The notes beneath the pieces were generated by a model. That model had not been told where the DNA came from. It saw only the letters and a program-made list of their open reading frames with translations, and did not search any database. A stretch of 64,000 bases of DNA, from positions 49,922,896 through 49,986,895 of the forward strand of contig CM070632.1 of assembly GCA_036346255.1 (NCBI GenBank), given 5' to 3'. Shown here in pieces: positions 1 through 12,606 of this stretch. Position 1 is the first letter of the stretch. Every line of letters starts with the position of its first letter. The translations under genes and the position numbers were made by a program. This stretch comes from Ampelocalamus luodianensis (lineage: Eukaryota; Streptophyta; Magnoliopsida; Poales; Poaceae).

Positions 1-1635
1 CTCTCTCTTGTTGTTTCCTTAAACTTATTCTCCCGTTCTGAATATATTTAACTCGGGAATCTTCCATTCGGCCGTTAAGATAATTGCTGGTGCTAAAAAA
101 CAGCAGATTGCTGTGGAGACTCTGCCAGTCTGGAAATAGTGCAGACAAACACGTCTTAACATGAAGATATGTTTGGATCATGATGTCTTGATCTATTTGC
201 ATTGCAACTGGCAGGAAATTTATAGTACAGTACTAGAAAGAGGGGAGTTTTATGCTAGCTGCGTTTGGAAAAAAGTGGGTTTCGTAAGAGTTTCGTGTGA
301 AAGCAATCAGACACAGTTAGAGTTGATGTTTTCTTTTCCACGAAAGTTTTGCAAAATTCCTTTCTTTCAAACGAGACCACATAAGAGAGATAACAGATTT
401 GCAATTTTTAAGTCACCTAAAATTTTATTAAGTTTAAGTCCATTATTGTGGTCATTGGATTTGTGTAAAGATTGATATGTCATATGATTGGATATTGATT
501 CAATGGATAAAAAACATGATTTTTGCTTAAGAAAATTTTAATCATCTTATAAATAAACAGTCCCAAAAGATAAAGGTTGTGGCAATACTACTTAGGTTAT
601 GTTTGGAGCGTGTCATTCTCATAGGAATTTCGTAGTAACCCCCACATTGAACAAAAGTGGATGTTTTCTTTCCTGTGAAGTTACTAAAAGATTCCCTGAA
701 ACTTGCCAAACAGGGTCTGCACGCCAAATCCTATTGACGAGATGCTAGTTGCAATATGTTGGCTCTACATGTGCTACATAAGGTAGTATTTACCATTGAG
801 ATGTGTCCCTTGTCAGGATATAAGAATAGTCCTCCACAACTAATCGATCTACCTTAGGCTAAAATGTGTTTTTTGTTCTTATGTGGGTTTTCCTATTGTG
901 ACGACGTCTACTAGCATATCTTGAAGATCTATTTTGTTCCAACAAGTAGACATTTTTATTGATCATGGGTTCGCAGTGGAGAATCATGTTTGTGCGATCA
1001 TTTTATTAGACGCCTTGAAAAAGGAGAGTTTTATTGGATCAGTTGGCGATCATGTCAAAAGCGTCAAACATCCCGTGGGCTGTGTCCTAATGGCAGCAGC
1101 TGATTATCGTTGTCTCGTTGAAAGAAAAGAAAAAAGAAACCTAAAAAGACATGCGTATGTGTGTTAATTTAATGTTCGGAAAAATATTCTCCTTTTTACA
1201 GTAACAAGCTTCGACGCACTAATCCTTTCAGGATTCCATTGTTCCTTTTTCGTAAATTAATTACACGGTTTAAGGAAATATCAAGTGCAAACAATCTGCT
1301 TTGTTGCAGGGTGCCAATCAAGCTGGATTTGGGACAAGTCATAACATCAAGAGTTAACCAAATGGACACTTTTTTTTTTTGAGATGGTCGATACACTTGG
1401 CTGGTGTATAGCCATCTTAAGGATTAGAACTCACGGGCGCATGTTCAAACCGAAAAAGCACGGTGAAAAATCACGCATCTAAGAGCATGTACAATAGTAG
1501 AGATGATTGCTGTCTATATACTCATCCACGACATCTATAGACAAGACTAAAGACAATTTTTACAATAGTTTATCTTTTAAGTTTATCCAGGACCCACGAT
1601 CTTTTAATTATTAATGAAAGTAGTGTTTGTTATAG
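1..1635. other. Intergenic, no gene recognised
   Basis: AT-rich sequence upstream of the NHL gene. I see only short open frames without family motifs. Around 1370-1440 a T-run is followed by sequence that, read on the minus strand, ends in an A-tail and could be the end of an old retroposon, but no target-site duplication was found. From about 1484 the sequence resembles the edge of a MITE, with no confirmed partner end. Confidence 0.5.
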
Positions 1636-2021
1636 ACAACAACTCATACAGTGATGTTTTGTGCTATCTATTGGATCGTCTCTTCACGAAAAGACAGCTA
1701 AACTTCCTCTTCTTCTCTCTCTTGTTAGCAAAAATCCAACACGACAAAGTTTGTAAACGGCAAACGTCACACTATTGTACATGTCTTAACCGTGGTGGGC
1801 ACCAAATTAACACATATAAAGGAACAACAACTCATACAGTGATGATTTGTGCTGTCTATTGGATTGTCTCTGTACGAAGTGATAACTAAACTCGCTCTTC
1901 TCCTCTCTCTTGTCAGCAAAAATCCAACACGACAAAGCTTGTAAACGACAAACACACCAGTGTACATGTCATGTCTTAAACCGTTTGGTTGGCACCGAAT
2001 CAACACGGATAGGGAACAAAT
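1636..2021. repeat. Two-copy tandem duplication, about 188-bp unit
   Basis: The block beginning acaacaactcatacagtgat at 1636 recurs at 1824. The copies stay alignable through the cagcaaaaatccaacacgac and gtacatgtctta segments, with scattered substitutions. It lies about 300 bp upstream of the NHL gene start codon, so it may be part of that gene's upstream region. No coding capacity is evident. Confidence 0.75.
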
Positions 2022-2311
2022 GTTCGTTTCATACTCTGTGCCCCCAGCCCATCTGCGTGGAGGCCCACAACATGAAGCCCATCTAGAGAACGGCCCAGTG
2101 ATAGCTTCGACCCATGAAGCCCAATATTTCCTCCCACCTAAAACGAACTAACTCAGCTCGTCTTTCCCCACTCGCCCTACCTCGCTCCCCTCTCCCGCCG
2201 CGCCGCCCACCACCGCCCGCCGCGCGCCAAGCCGCCTCCGCCGTGGCCTGAGGCTCCGTGTGATCTGACACCACCCGGCGAGACGACGACGAGGCGGCGT
2301 CCGGTGCTCTG

Positions 2312-5300
2312 ATGGTGCAGGCTTCGGCCGCGGCGCTGCGCCGCCTCAGGCGTCGCCGCGATCCCACCGCGGCGCTGCTCTCCTCGCGCCTCCTCTCCTT
2401 TTCTTCTCCGGGGGCTCCGCTCCGGACGAAGCAGCCCGCGGGAGACGGCACTTCCGCCACGAGCACCGGTGGCAGCAGCAGCCTGTGCGCTTGGTTCGGC
2501 TCCCATCCGCGCCCCTGGCCTCCTCGGCGGCAGCATGCGGCGACTACCGCTACGACGAGGGCGGTGCACCACGCTGCTTTGAGGTAGAGACATTCACACC
2601 ACGCGCCTCTCTAGTTTCTTACTTTCTTACCTACTGACTGCTTAACAAAGCCGCGCTTCTGTTTCACAGCTCCGGGAGCTTTACGGCCGCCGCCTCAAGT
2701 GATCCTAACACTCCCGCCTCGCAGTCTGAACTCTTACATTTCATCAAATCCGCGTTTGGGAGACTCGAAGGTAAACACGTAGCCATGATATGATTTCATT
2801 TGTTCGCTGGGCGACTTCGGCGAAACGCTCATTTCAATCACGATTCATAGATTACTGCAATACTATGTCAATTTTTGTAATCGAAGCAAGCTCGGCACAT
2901 TTCACGAAACCTTAGTTTGAGTACTTGCACCATTGCATCTGCCTGATTAGCTTGCTGGTTATGGAGGAGAATTATGCTCTTGTTAATATTGGTGTGCCAA
3001 CAATTCACAAAGGGGAGGATTCTTTTCAATAATGTTCGTAATGCTTGATGAAAGTGATGTTCTTCACTATTGTTCAATACCCCAAGAGTCTTGTGTCATT
3101 TCAGCATTTGATGGATATGATTGCAATAGATATTTTTGAACTTCTTTTGAAAGATGAAATGAACTTGAATCTGATACAAATTAAGAACAATGATAGTTTT
3201 GGCTATTCCTAGATGCGAGTAATCAATTGTAATGTGCCGGTCCTTGCTTTATTTTTGTGATGCAGGACAAAATCATTGTGATGCGAGTAATGAATTGTAA
3301 TGTGCCGGTCCTTGCTTTATTTTTGTGATGCAGGACAAAATCATTGTTGGTTGAACGCCATGAATGGCATTTGGCGGACCTTTAATCAAGAAGGAATATA
3401 TCTTGTTCTTTTGTATCAATCTTGTGAAACATTAAACAGCCACAACAAACATTCAGCCGCTTTTGAAAGATTGAAATATCTTCAACAGAGGTAGTCGTGT
3501 AAAAACTTGCCGGCTTCTAATTTGGTCAAAATCTTGAATTTTCCTAACCTCCCCATTGTAGGTACCCACGTCTGAATGTTTTTGCTATGCAATATGGGAG
3601 TGGTATTAGTCCCTTAGCTGCTCAAAGCCAAGCAGTTCGTACAATAATGAAGGGGTACATTACATTTCCTATCTTGATGTCAGACAAAGACTTTACCAAT
3701 GTGAGGCACATATCCTTGCAATTTTCACGTTACTATAGAAGTTTAGAAATGCTTTTTTGATCAATAAGCATTTGCCATGCAGAGTTTTCAAATATTTTAT
3801 TTTATATGATGCATTTGCTGTGTTTTATTCCATCTTCACATGGAGAATCCAAGTTATCCAGTCTGTCAAATGTGTTATGGATATACTTTGAGATGATCCA
3901 TTTTGTCAGCATTAGACATGTTTTCAAATATCATAATTGAAGTTGTGAAACAGAACTTCATACAGTAGGAATATAATGACAAGAATAACATGTGTTGGAT
4001 ATATTTTGGAGATATATATGGATTAGATTAATGCACGCTTACACTTTACCAACTTATTTCAATAAAAGAAAGAGGTAATTGATCATTTGTCCCATCTTAC
4101 ATGAGCCTTTGCTCATTTGGGACTAAGTTCTAGGTAATAGCTCAAATGACCCACCTTTCATGAGCCACTTGATTATTTGCCTTTTTGGACATTTTTGCCT
4201 CTGTCTTCTTCTTCTCCTTCTATTCTCTTCTTCCTTGCTCCGGTCATGGCCGATCCAGCACTCGGCCGCCGCCGCCGCACCTCCACATGGCTCTCCTCTC
4301 CACACTGCTTTTTCGTGCCTCTCTTTCCCCATTCTCGTCGCCGCCATGGCCGACCCGGCGCTCCGTCCGCCATTGCTGCACCTCCGCCACCTTCTCACGG
4401 CTCTCCTCTCCGCGCACCACCTCTCCCTCCCGACGCTCGCTGTCTCTGCGCTCTTCCTCCTCTACTCCCTCGCCGGATCCCTACTCGGCTTGAGAAGCAG
4501 CGGCGACTGTTGGATCTGAGCGGCGGGCGGGGCGAGGGGGGGGGGGACGAGGAAGGTGGTGCCGGCGTGAGTGCAGAGGTTGCCCTGGGTCTCCCCATGG
4601 TGGACGCGGCGGTGGGTCGGTCATGGCTGGAGCAAGGAAGAAGAGAAGAAGGGGAAGAAGACAGGGGCAGAAATGTCCAAAAGGGAAAATTATCAAGTGG
4701 CTCATGAAAGGTGGGGCATTTGAGCTATTACCTGGAACTTAGTCCCAAATGAGCAAAGGCACATATAAGATGGGGCAAATGATCATTTTCCTCTAAAAGA
4801 AGCCTCTGAAGTTGGCTAGTTTTTGTACCATGGACCTTTGTAACCTGTCTCCCACTCTCCATAAAAGCTTCGAAGATCTTTATTCCAGTTCTTTGTGTCT
4901 TTTAGTTATTGTATCAAATACTTGGTTAAATCAAGAATTGTCCTTTTGATGAGTGTTCAGATGACAAATGGTGCTTGCTACTTGCTATTTGAAGGTTCTA
5001 AGGACCATGTACTCTTCTCAAAGTGGGATGAGGAGCTTGAGATCATGATCAAGGGTAAAATCTGAACAGCATCAGCTATATTTTTATTGCTAAAATTGTT
5101 ATTTTGCTTGTCCATATTTGTTGATCACTTAAGTTTCTGTGCAATGTTGCTTGAAAAGTTGGATGCTCCTGGCATTTGCTAATATTTTTCAAACCTCCAA
5201 ATCGTTATTGAATGCAGGCATTGAGGGATTTAGTGTGTTGAATGCAGAACCTTCTGAAAATGTTCTAGAATCAAGAGTTTCTTGGCAGAAAGAAGAGTTT

Positions 5301-8300
5301 GTCAAAGAGCCATATGTGGGTTCTTTCAGAAACTTGTTAATGTATCATCCAGGTACTTAGTTAGTTGCACCTTTTTCCTTTGTGTAGCTTTATTACTTAA
5401 ACATCAAGTTTGCATCCTAGCCATCAAAAGTGGACACTGAAATCAATTACAAGGTTTGGTTTTTGCAATCCAGAAGTGGTAATCTACAATTTAATATGCT
5501 GCAGCATGCATATCAGTCGATGAAGTTGGGGATCGCATTTTTATCTCCGACAGTAACCACCATAGGATCATCACTAGCAACAGTGATGGGATGATTTTAG
5601 ATTGTGTAAGCGTGACTTGCTGCTTCCCTTGTGTTCAAGTCTTGTCCGTATGGGCTGCAGGCCTTCAGCTATTCAGGATGATAAATCGGCATTTGCTTTG
5701 TAGATTGGATCCTCCCCGGGCTTCGAGGATGGTGAATTTGAATCTGCCAAGTTCTTGCGCCCTGCTGCATCGTTTTATCATGCTTCTGAAGATTGTCTAT
5801 ATATTGTGGATTCGGAGGTAATTATCCACAATGTGTTGCCTTTCTTCATTCTGTTTGACAAGTATGCCCCTTTCTCTGGCTACAGATTTCTTGATTTCGT
5901 ACAAGTATAGATCAAGATAAAGCAACAAGGTGGTAGTAAATATTCCTAAGTGTTAGGTGCAAATTACAGTTTTTGCTGTTGTTCCTATACCTTGTACTTG
6001 CAAAGATTTACTACTACCCACAGTCATGTGCCAAAGAATTATCTGATCAGCCCTCCTTTCTGATTCTTTTGTAGAATCATGCGGTTAGAAAAGCAGATTT
6101 GGGAAGAAGGGTTTTAGAGACAGTTTATCCAGTCTTCAATAAAAGAAGCAGTGGCATCTGGAATTGGATTATTGATAAGCTTGGTTTGAGAAAAGAAGTT
6201 TCTTCAAATATTCAAGATTTTGATGCAGACTCGGTAGCATTTCCATGGCATTTGCTACAAATTTCAGAGGATGACTTGTTAGTAGCAGACCGCAAGTATG
6301 CTCTTCTCATCCCCTTGATCCTGTCTTTTGTAAATATCAATTTGATTAAGTTGTGGATTTTTGCATAATGCTTCAGTTAGGTGTTTGCATCATCTGAAAT
6401 TTAACTTATCTTATGCATTTTATGCACCATTCCTATGTTGCACCCATCATTCAGTTTGGGGATGTGGCATACACACACAATGTACCACAGGTCAACTATA
6501 ACTGGTTCCTGTTTGGGACATTATTGACCTGAGTCACCTGACTATTGGGTTATGAGGCTATGCTTCTTAGTTCTTATACTATTGCTGTCTTGCAGCTTTG
6601 AAACATCATGGATTCTGAGCATGTCAACTGGTGAAAAACAGCTTATTGCAAGAGGTTAGTATGAATTCTTTTGTTACACATGTTAGACTTAATTTTTCTT
6701 AGCTCATTGAGGAGTTGAAATCATGTGAAGGTAGAGCTGAAGTAATGGAGTCATGTCAACAAATGATAAATGAGAGGGGTGCTCTCCTTAAAGATATGCA
6801 CATGAATTGGTCATCAAGTGATAAAGAACATTCTAATCCGTTGGAGAAGATCCCTTGCAACGAACTTGTATCATCAGTCGCAAGATTTCAGAAGTTCATT
6901 GTCTTCTGTGATACAGGTTGATCTGTAAGATTTTATTGATATTAAGGCTTTCATTCTGAATCAAATCATATCATAAATGATTCCAATTCCTTTTCTTTTC
7001 TTTGAAGATGGTCAAAGGGTTCTGAAGCATGACCTGGATACCAAGGACACCTCGAATATTCATTTTACGAATTTTGGGGTCCTTGGGCTGCCATATTGGT
7101 TTGTTGGCCGTCTCGAGAGAGTATCAACCTGGTGAGCTGCTGATTCTCAAATCATATGTTTACGACGTTTGTTGAGCATGGAAATCAATTTGCTGATGAT
7201 AAAAGTCTGCATGTTGCATTGTTTTGACATTCCTTTCTCATAGTCTTGTAATGAATTGGCAGGGGACATTCAACTGGAGAATTTGAAGAGCATATCCGTC
7301 AAGTAAATGTGCTCCCTGGTAATTGATAGATTTATTAGTAGCTGCTTGTAATCGATAGTAGTTGTTGCATTTGTGTCATATGACCGTATCTGACTGCACT
7401 TACCGCAAACCAGCCTGCAAGTTTGAAGCCTTTAATTAAAGCTATGGCCATAATTTGATGCATAATACTACCTTTTTCCCTGTTATTGGCACAGCAAGTT
7501 TACGATTGTGCGGTCTTCAAGATTGCAGCACGTAAAGCTTATTATCTCAGAGAAAAGGGAATCGTTTTTCTGTTCATTACCTCAGCTTTGTTCATTTCTT
7601 GTAACTTGCCATGCCTTCAATTTCAAATGCTTTTAAGTTGACAGTAGAAGTTAAAATAGGAGCTTTCTAGTCCTGTACTGCAACTGCATAATACAAAACT
7701 TCCAAATTTGAAACAAACCTTACAGTTCGAATAATCATGAAAAGTGCTGTAAGTTACTCAGGTGCATAATTTTAAGAGGAGCTCTACATATTGTTATGTC
7801 TATTGGTGGCACATTGCACTGCAGTATGGGATTCAGTTAAGATAGCTGTGTAACTGGAGGTGCTCAATTTAACAGGAAGATGCAATATCAAGGTCTCTGT
7901 AGACATCCCAGTTGATACTGAACTTGCAGCACCTTTGGTTGAGAGCTGTATTTGGTGCCAAGTAAGGGGATCTGGTTCTGAGATTTCTGGGTCTGATGGA
8001 CCAGAAACAACCACTGAAAAGGTAATTCCTCTTTAGGCATTGTGATTTTCAAGTTGTGAAGATACTTCAAACCTAGTTGGTAATAAGCTAATAATTTATT
8101 CTCGTGCACATGCTATCAGGTTGGTATAGCACAGCAATGGTACGATGAGCTAGACAACCTAGCTTTTTCTGAAGCTCCTCAGGAACCACCAACTGTGCAT
8201 GAATTTGATGATAAGCATGCAGATGAAGATTACCAAGACCAGAGAAGAGTGCATTTCACCTGTGCAGTTAACGTCAGCCCTGGGACATGTGAGGTGCGAT

Positions 8301-8682
8301 TCTTCTCCTCTTAAAAGCAACCACCCTGTTCGATGGAGCAAAAGCACTTGCGCGACAAGATCAAAGATTATGGCATTGTCATGTGTTGCTGCAGCTGGTG
8401 GCCTCTGCTGCGCTGTACCTGAAGATTGAGAGAAGGAAAGACGACCACGGAGATCAGAAAGCATTGATCAAGAGGATCATCCGGTGCCATCGCCGCGAGG
8501 AGCACGCAGGCGTGGAGCTTCTGATGGAGAACCGCAAGGACGCGAGGGATGTGATCCTTACGAAGCCGGTGCATCTCAGGCTGAGGATGGAATGTGCCGA
8601 CCACCCCGCTGGAGCCACGAACAGGGAGACCATCAGTACGGAGTCCAGCATTGAGATAAACATTTCTTTAGACCAGCGCTGA
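2312..8682 (+). CDS. Thioredoxin-like / NHL-repeat protein, EMB1974-like
   Basis: My exon model is 2312-2583, 2670-2770, 3334-3490, 3562-3700, 4961-5054, 5218-5352, 5505-5605, 5704-5817, 6075-6295, 6596-6654, 6731-6916, 7008-7131, 7263-7318, 7876-8021, 8120-8293 and 8395-8682. It reads in frame to 788 residues. The Arg/Ala/Ser-rich N-terminus, which lacks acidic residues, suggests a mitochondrial or plastid presequence. Residues about 125-260 look thioredoxin-fold-like (IYLVLLYQSC, then YITFPILMSDKDF). They are followed by NHL beta-propeller blades (GDRIFISDSNHHRI at about 305; EDCLYIVDSENHAVRKADLG at about 360; EDDLLVADRNFETSW). The order thioredoxin then NHL resembles NHLRC2 and, from memory, Arabidopsis EMB1974. 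The molecular function of this plant family is not established. The exon 11 acceptor is the weakest junction: a more pyrimidine-rich site at 6702 breaks the frame. Other junctions are canonical GT-AG. A transposon sits in the fourth intron. Confidence 0.85.
3212..3347 (+). repeat. 68-bp tandem duplication across a splice acceptor
   Basis: Two near-identical 68-bp units (3212-3279 and 3280-3347) each contain the end of the second intron, including a gatgcag acceptor, plus the first bases of exon 3. Using the upstream acceptor (AG at 3264-3265) would bring an in-frame stop within 12 codons. The downstream acceptor (AG at 3332-3333) keeps the NHL gene open. The copies differ at only about one position, so the duplication is probably recent. 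Confidence 0.9.
4071..4794. mobile_element. Long-TIR MULE-like element inside an NHL gene intron
   Basis: The two ends are inverted copies of each other for about 180 bp (from agaggtaattgatcattt on the left), with scattered mismatches. They are flanked by the direct repeat aaaagaa at 4064-4070 and 4795-4801. Long TIRs with a short duplicated target suit Mutator-like elements, although MULEs usually duplicate 8-10 bp and only 7 match here. The roughly 350-bp centre is strongly GC-rich against its AT-rich surroundings and contains an internal direct repeat (catggccga... then gctctcctctcc). That is the pattern of a Pack-MULE carrying captured sequence, but I cannot name a donor gene. No transposase is present, so it is non-autonomous. 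It lies in the fourth intron, well away from the splice sites. Confidence 0.75.
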
Positions 8683-9518
8683 TTTCCGTTCAGGAGGTGT
8701 GCGCTACATGATAGAGCATCGAAGTAGATGGATTTGTTCCCTCAGAGATCAAATCGTGGTGATTTTCGCCACTAGATATCACTGTATCTGAGGCTAGAAA
8801 CCCCCTGTTGGAGCCATGCATAGCATGGGTGATCGGCAAAGAGGCCATCAGTCAGGACAGATCTGTTCAGACTTCAGACTTGTGAACTCCAATGTAGATG
8901 GATTGGTTCCGATTGGTTCCCTGGGACAGATCGAGAGGCAGGGCAAAACTAGAGGGGTTTATTTGTCAATATGAACTCCTACACCCGAGGTACTTTTGTA
9001 AGGAAATTTACAGTGAGTGAGGCTCGCCTCCATCAGCTGTTGATTTATCTCCTATCAACAAAATCAATGGCTGATAGGATAGAGTCTCGCGAGAGGACGT
9101 TCCCATCATATTTTCTTCCCTTTTCTTTTGTAGTACGTCGCCATTTTCCTTCCACCCAAAAAATAGTAATAAAAAACTGTTGGGTCCAAATCAGATCATG
9201 CTTCAAGGACCATGCTGTCAACTTCCCATTATGCTTTGATGTACGGGACCGAAACTTGCTTTCTTCAAGTTAGGCGCGTGCCGGGCCTAATTGTTAGGCG
9301 CGTGCATGCACCATCCATCCACATCCTCTCTCTCTCTCTCTCTCTTTCTCACACACTTTCGAAGTCGTATGAACTGTAAGTCTATAATAATAATCTCATG
9401 TCTGAAAGCTATTGAGCCCATGACTTGAAGTCTTGCCTTCAGTTTATATTGCCAAGCTTATGAGCCACGGTATTATTAACCTCAAACAAGACGTGTAAGG
9501 ATCTAAGGCAAATTCCCC
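8683..9518. other. 3' flank of the NHL gene, no further gene
   Basis: Holds the presumed 3' UTR of the NHL gene and intergenic sequence. There is a short CT microsatellite near 9329-9346. An open frame at 8971-9273 has no recognisable motif and I do not call it. Confidence 0.5.
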
Positions 9519-9839
9519 TAGAAGTGTCTAAAAGGGCCGTGCTTGTCGGGCTGGCCCATAACACAAGACTGTTGCTCAGGCTCAGGCTTGGCATGACCCG
9601 ACGATGCATAGTGCCGAACCCGACACGACATGCACGACTGGCTCCCCTCTCCCTAATCCCCTTCGGGCGTCGGCCTCCAAGCTCATTCTTGGCCAAACCC
9701 CATCACACTGGCATCGGGCTACATGGGCCTATCGGCCCGTTGTGCTAATCGCGCCCGAGTCGGCACAACATGACATGTGAGTTTGTCGTGCCGTGACTAG
9801 GTGAGCGGCCAAGTCGTTCCGTCCATTTGGCCACCTCTA
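9519..9839. mobile_element. Decayed hAT-like MITE
   Basis: The left end tagaagtgtctaaaagggcc and the reverse complement of the right end, tagaggtggccaaatggacg, match at most positions. The flanking 8-mers aattcccc and aatcctcc match at 6 of 8. An 8-bp target duplication and a tagaggtggccaaa-type terminus are typical of grass hAT elements. The larger hAT at 13805 has the same style of terminus. No transposase is present, so this is a non-autonomous derivative of about 320 bp. Confidence 0.7.
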
Positions 9840-10111
9840 AATCCTCCTATTGGTTTTTGACATGACCATTACTTGTGAAGTCGCAATTACTACTCCACTT
9901 GTAAGTCCAGATCAGTATAATTTCATTGGGCGTGGGAGGGGCTATGTTTTTCTTCTTCTTAAAAAAAACTCAGTATAATGGGAAAAAGGCATAAATCAAA
10001 AAATACCATCTAACATGGGGATAACATATGGGGCCTCGCGTCAATGACACATCAGATGGAATTTTCCAACTTGGTGATATTTTTTTCTCTGTGCGGAACT
10101 AGGTGATCATT

Positions 10112-12168
10112 TTTTTTCTTGAGAGCTGCTAGCCCACGCTATACCGTTGGAATGCATTTCAACGGTATAACAGTTCCATGTAGTTTCGTAAAGTTTCAGT
10201 TGCTTAAAAGTTCCAGATTTCGAGTTTGAGGTTTCAACTTGGTTTCAATGCGTTTCGTGAAAAGTTTCAAAAATGTTTTAGGTTATGACTTTGATGTTTC
10301 AAGCATGTTTCAACGTGTTTTGTGAAAGTTTCAAAATACTTTCGGTGCTTTTCATGAAGTTTGAGAAAGGTTTTAAGTAAGTTTCATAAAAAAATTTCAA
10401 GTTTTATGAAGTTTCAAAAAAAGGTTTTAAGAAAATTTCAATCATAAACGGGACAAACTTAAACTCCCGACTTTCAAGCATGAAAACATTTTAAAAGTTC
10501 TAGGTTTCAGTGAGTTTCGCATATTTCTAGAAGTTTTTAAGAAAATTTCAAGCCCAAGTTTCAACAAAATTTAGCTTTTGGAACTCAAGTTTCAACAAGT
10601 TTTAGCTTTTTGAACTCAAGTTTCAATAAGTTTCAGATAAAAGAGTTTCAAGAAGATTCAGCAAATTTCATGAAGTCTCGTGAAAACATTTTAAAAGTTC
10701 CAGTTTCAGTGAGTTTCGTGTAGTTCTAGAAGTTTTCAGAAGATTCCAAGAAAGTTTGAAACCCTAGTTTCAACAAGTTTCAGATTTGGGTAAGTTTCGT
10801 GTTTTGTTCTTCCACATGTCTGTAACTTGGTTATATGCAAAAAGTTTCATGAAATTTCAAAAAGTCTCGTGAAAATATTTTAAAAGTTTCAGGTTTCAAT
10901 GAGTTTTGCGTATTTCTAGAAGTTTCCAGAAGTTTCTAAGAAAGTTTCAAACCCAAGTTTCAAATTTTGGGACTCAAGTTTTAACAAGTTTTAAACAAAA
11001 AGTTTTAGCAAGTTTCAAGAAGTCTCGTGAAAACATTTTAAAAGTTTTAGCAAGTTTCAGGTTTCAACCCTAATATAAAGTTTCATGAAGTTTTGAAAAA
11101 TGATTTTTTTTTTTAAATACGAAACTTGGTCTTTCAACGGGTGAGCTGAAACATAAAATTTAGTGAAGTTAAAAAAAAAGAATTTCGAGTTTCAAATCTG
11201 AACCTTGGTATGTCAATGAGTTACACGCCTGAGAACTTGATGTTTCATGAAGTTTCAAAAAACAAATTTTCATTTTCAAATATTTTTTTTGAAAAGGAGA
11301 TGCTAGCCCACAGTGCATTTCAAAGATATAGCAAGTTCCTATAAAGTTTTATGTTTCACTCAAGGTTTAGAGAGTTACATCATGTTTTATAGAATTTCGG
11401 TGTGTTTCAGATAGTTGTAAAAATTAAAATTCAAGTTTTAGAGAAGTTTGAAATGGGTTAAAAAACTTTAAGTTTGAGAGAGTTTCACCAAAAGCTGAAA
11501 AATTCGAGCGAGTTTTGAGATAATTTCACCAAAGTTTCACAGCAAAACAGACAAGTTTCAATGAAGTTCCACAAAAAAAAAAGAAAATTTCATAAACATT
11601 CAAAGGGACTACTAACATCTTGCCATCTTCCACGGGAAGTGGTCTGGAGCCATCGGGAGCTCAACCACGATGAGGACGCCAGCAGCTGCGCGGTGGTGAG
11701 CACCCGCGTCGCCACCATGACCGCTCACCTTCCTATGCACAACCAAGCTAGCCCACAGGCGTCTTGTCTCGTCTGCTCCCCGCCGCCCCTCTCACCTTCA
11801 TAGGTGAGCCGTGCCTATGCATACCATCACCATCGTCGAGCAACTAAATCAGGTGAGAAAACCAAAGGGGCATAAACAACGGTGAGGTCGTGGTGCAGAT
11901 TAGGCCTACCAGCGGCTTGATTCGCTGTTGCCCCTGCCTAATTGACTCTACGTTGTTGAATTTTGGGGAGGAGAGAGAGAGAGGAGAATGTGGGCAACAG
12001 CTTTGACCGGTAGAGTTGGAAACAAAGGAGTCTACTTGCCTCCTACGGGTATACGTGGAGAGGATCAAAGCATCGACTCAAAAAATCTAATGGCTGAAAC
12101 GTATATCGTCGGGATTGAGTTCAACGGTATAGCGTTTTCTAGTTTTTCTCTTTTTTCTTTTGTGTTTT
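10112..12168. mobile_element. 2-kb TIR-bounded element filled with AGTTTCA-like units
   Basis: The left end (ctagcccacgctataccgttg, 10130-10150) and the right end (12120-12150, minus strand ctagaaaacgctataccgtt) form imperfect inverted repeats. From about 10170 to 11570 the DNA is dominated by degenerate repeats of gtttcaa, agtttca and gaagttt, all in the same orientation. The left end is a near-perfect 28-bp palindrome (10141-10168). A second copy of the left-end sequence (gatgctagcccacagtgcat) occurs near 11297, which suggests two head-to-tail units. After 11600 ordinary mixed sequence resumes. No transposase or other protein is recognisable, and I could not fix a target-site duplication. 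Confidence 0.55.
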
Positions 12169-12606
12169 TTAGGAACACAAGGGAACTATGTGGTCTAAGA
12201 ACTCCTTTGCTTATATCACGGCACATGGAAGAATATATACGTGATCAAGTGACCTTGATCCATTGACCGATCCCATGGAATAAGACTGGCGACCAACTGG
12301 GCTGTAGTGCACGCACGACAGGAGTAGGAAGTGTATCATCACGGATCCTCTACCGTAGCAACTAGCTATGGCTTAGGCGAACAATTAGGTGGCATTAGGT
12401 CTCTTTCGCACCGTCTGATCACCAGAGAATGTTGCAGATCAATATCTATTGAACAGTGAAAATAGCTACAGTGCTAAAGAGTGAAATAACACGGTGTTAA
12501 ACAATGAAATGGTTACAATATTCCCTATACACAGTGAAGCTATGCTGCATCTATAGTATTACATACAGTGTGCTGCAGAGTACTACAACGACTCGTATTA
12601 CTGTTG
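12169..12606. other. Intergenic, nothing recognised
   Basis: Sequence of mixed composition between two repeats. No coding region, RNA gene or repeat boundary could be supported. Confidence 0.5.

Noticed and set aside
1370..1445. T-run followed by sequence resembling a reversed SINE tail
   Set aside because: No flanking target duplication and no convincing A and B boxes.
4177..4707. Open frame of 176 codons in the NHL gene intron
   Set aside because: Low-complexity translation within the GC-rich core of a transposon, with overlapping frames on both strands.
7494..7545. Possible extra exon of the NHL gene (caagtttacgattgtgcggt)
   Set aside because: The continuous reading HIRQVNVLPG across 7302-7318 joins directly to the exon at 7876, making this segment unnecessary.
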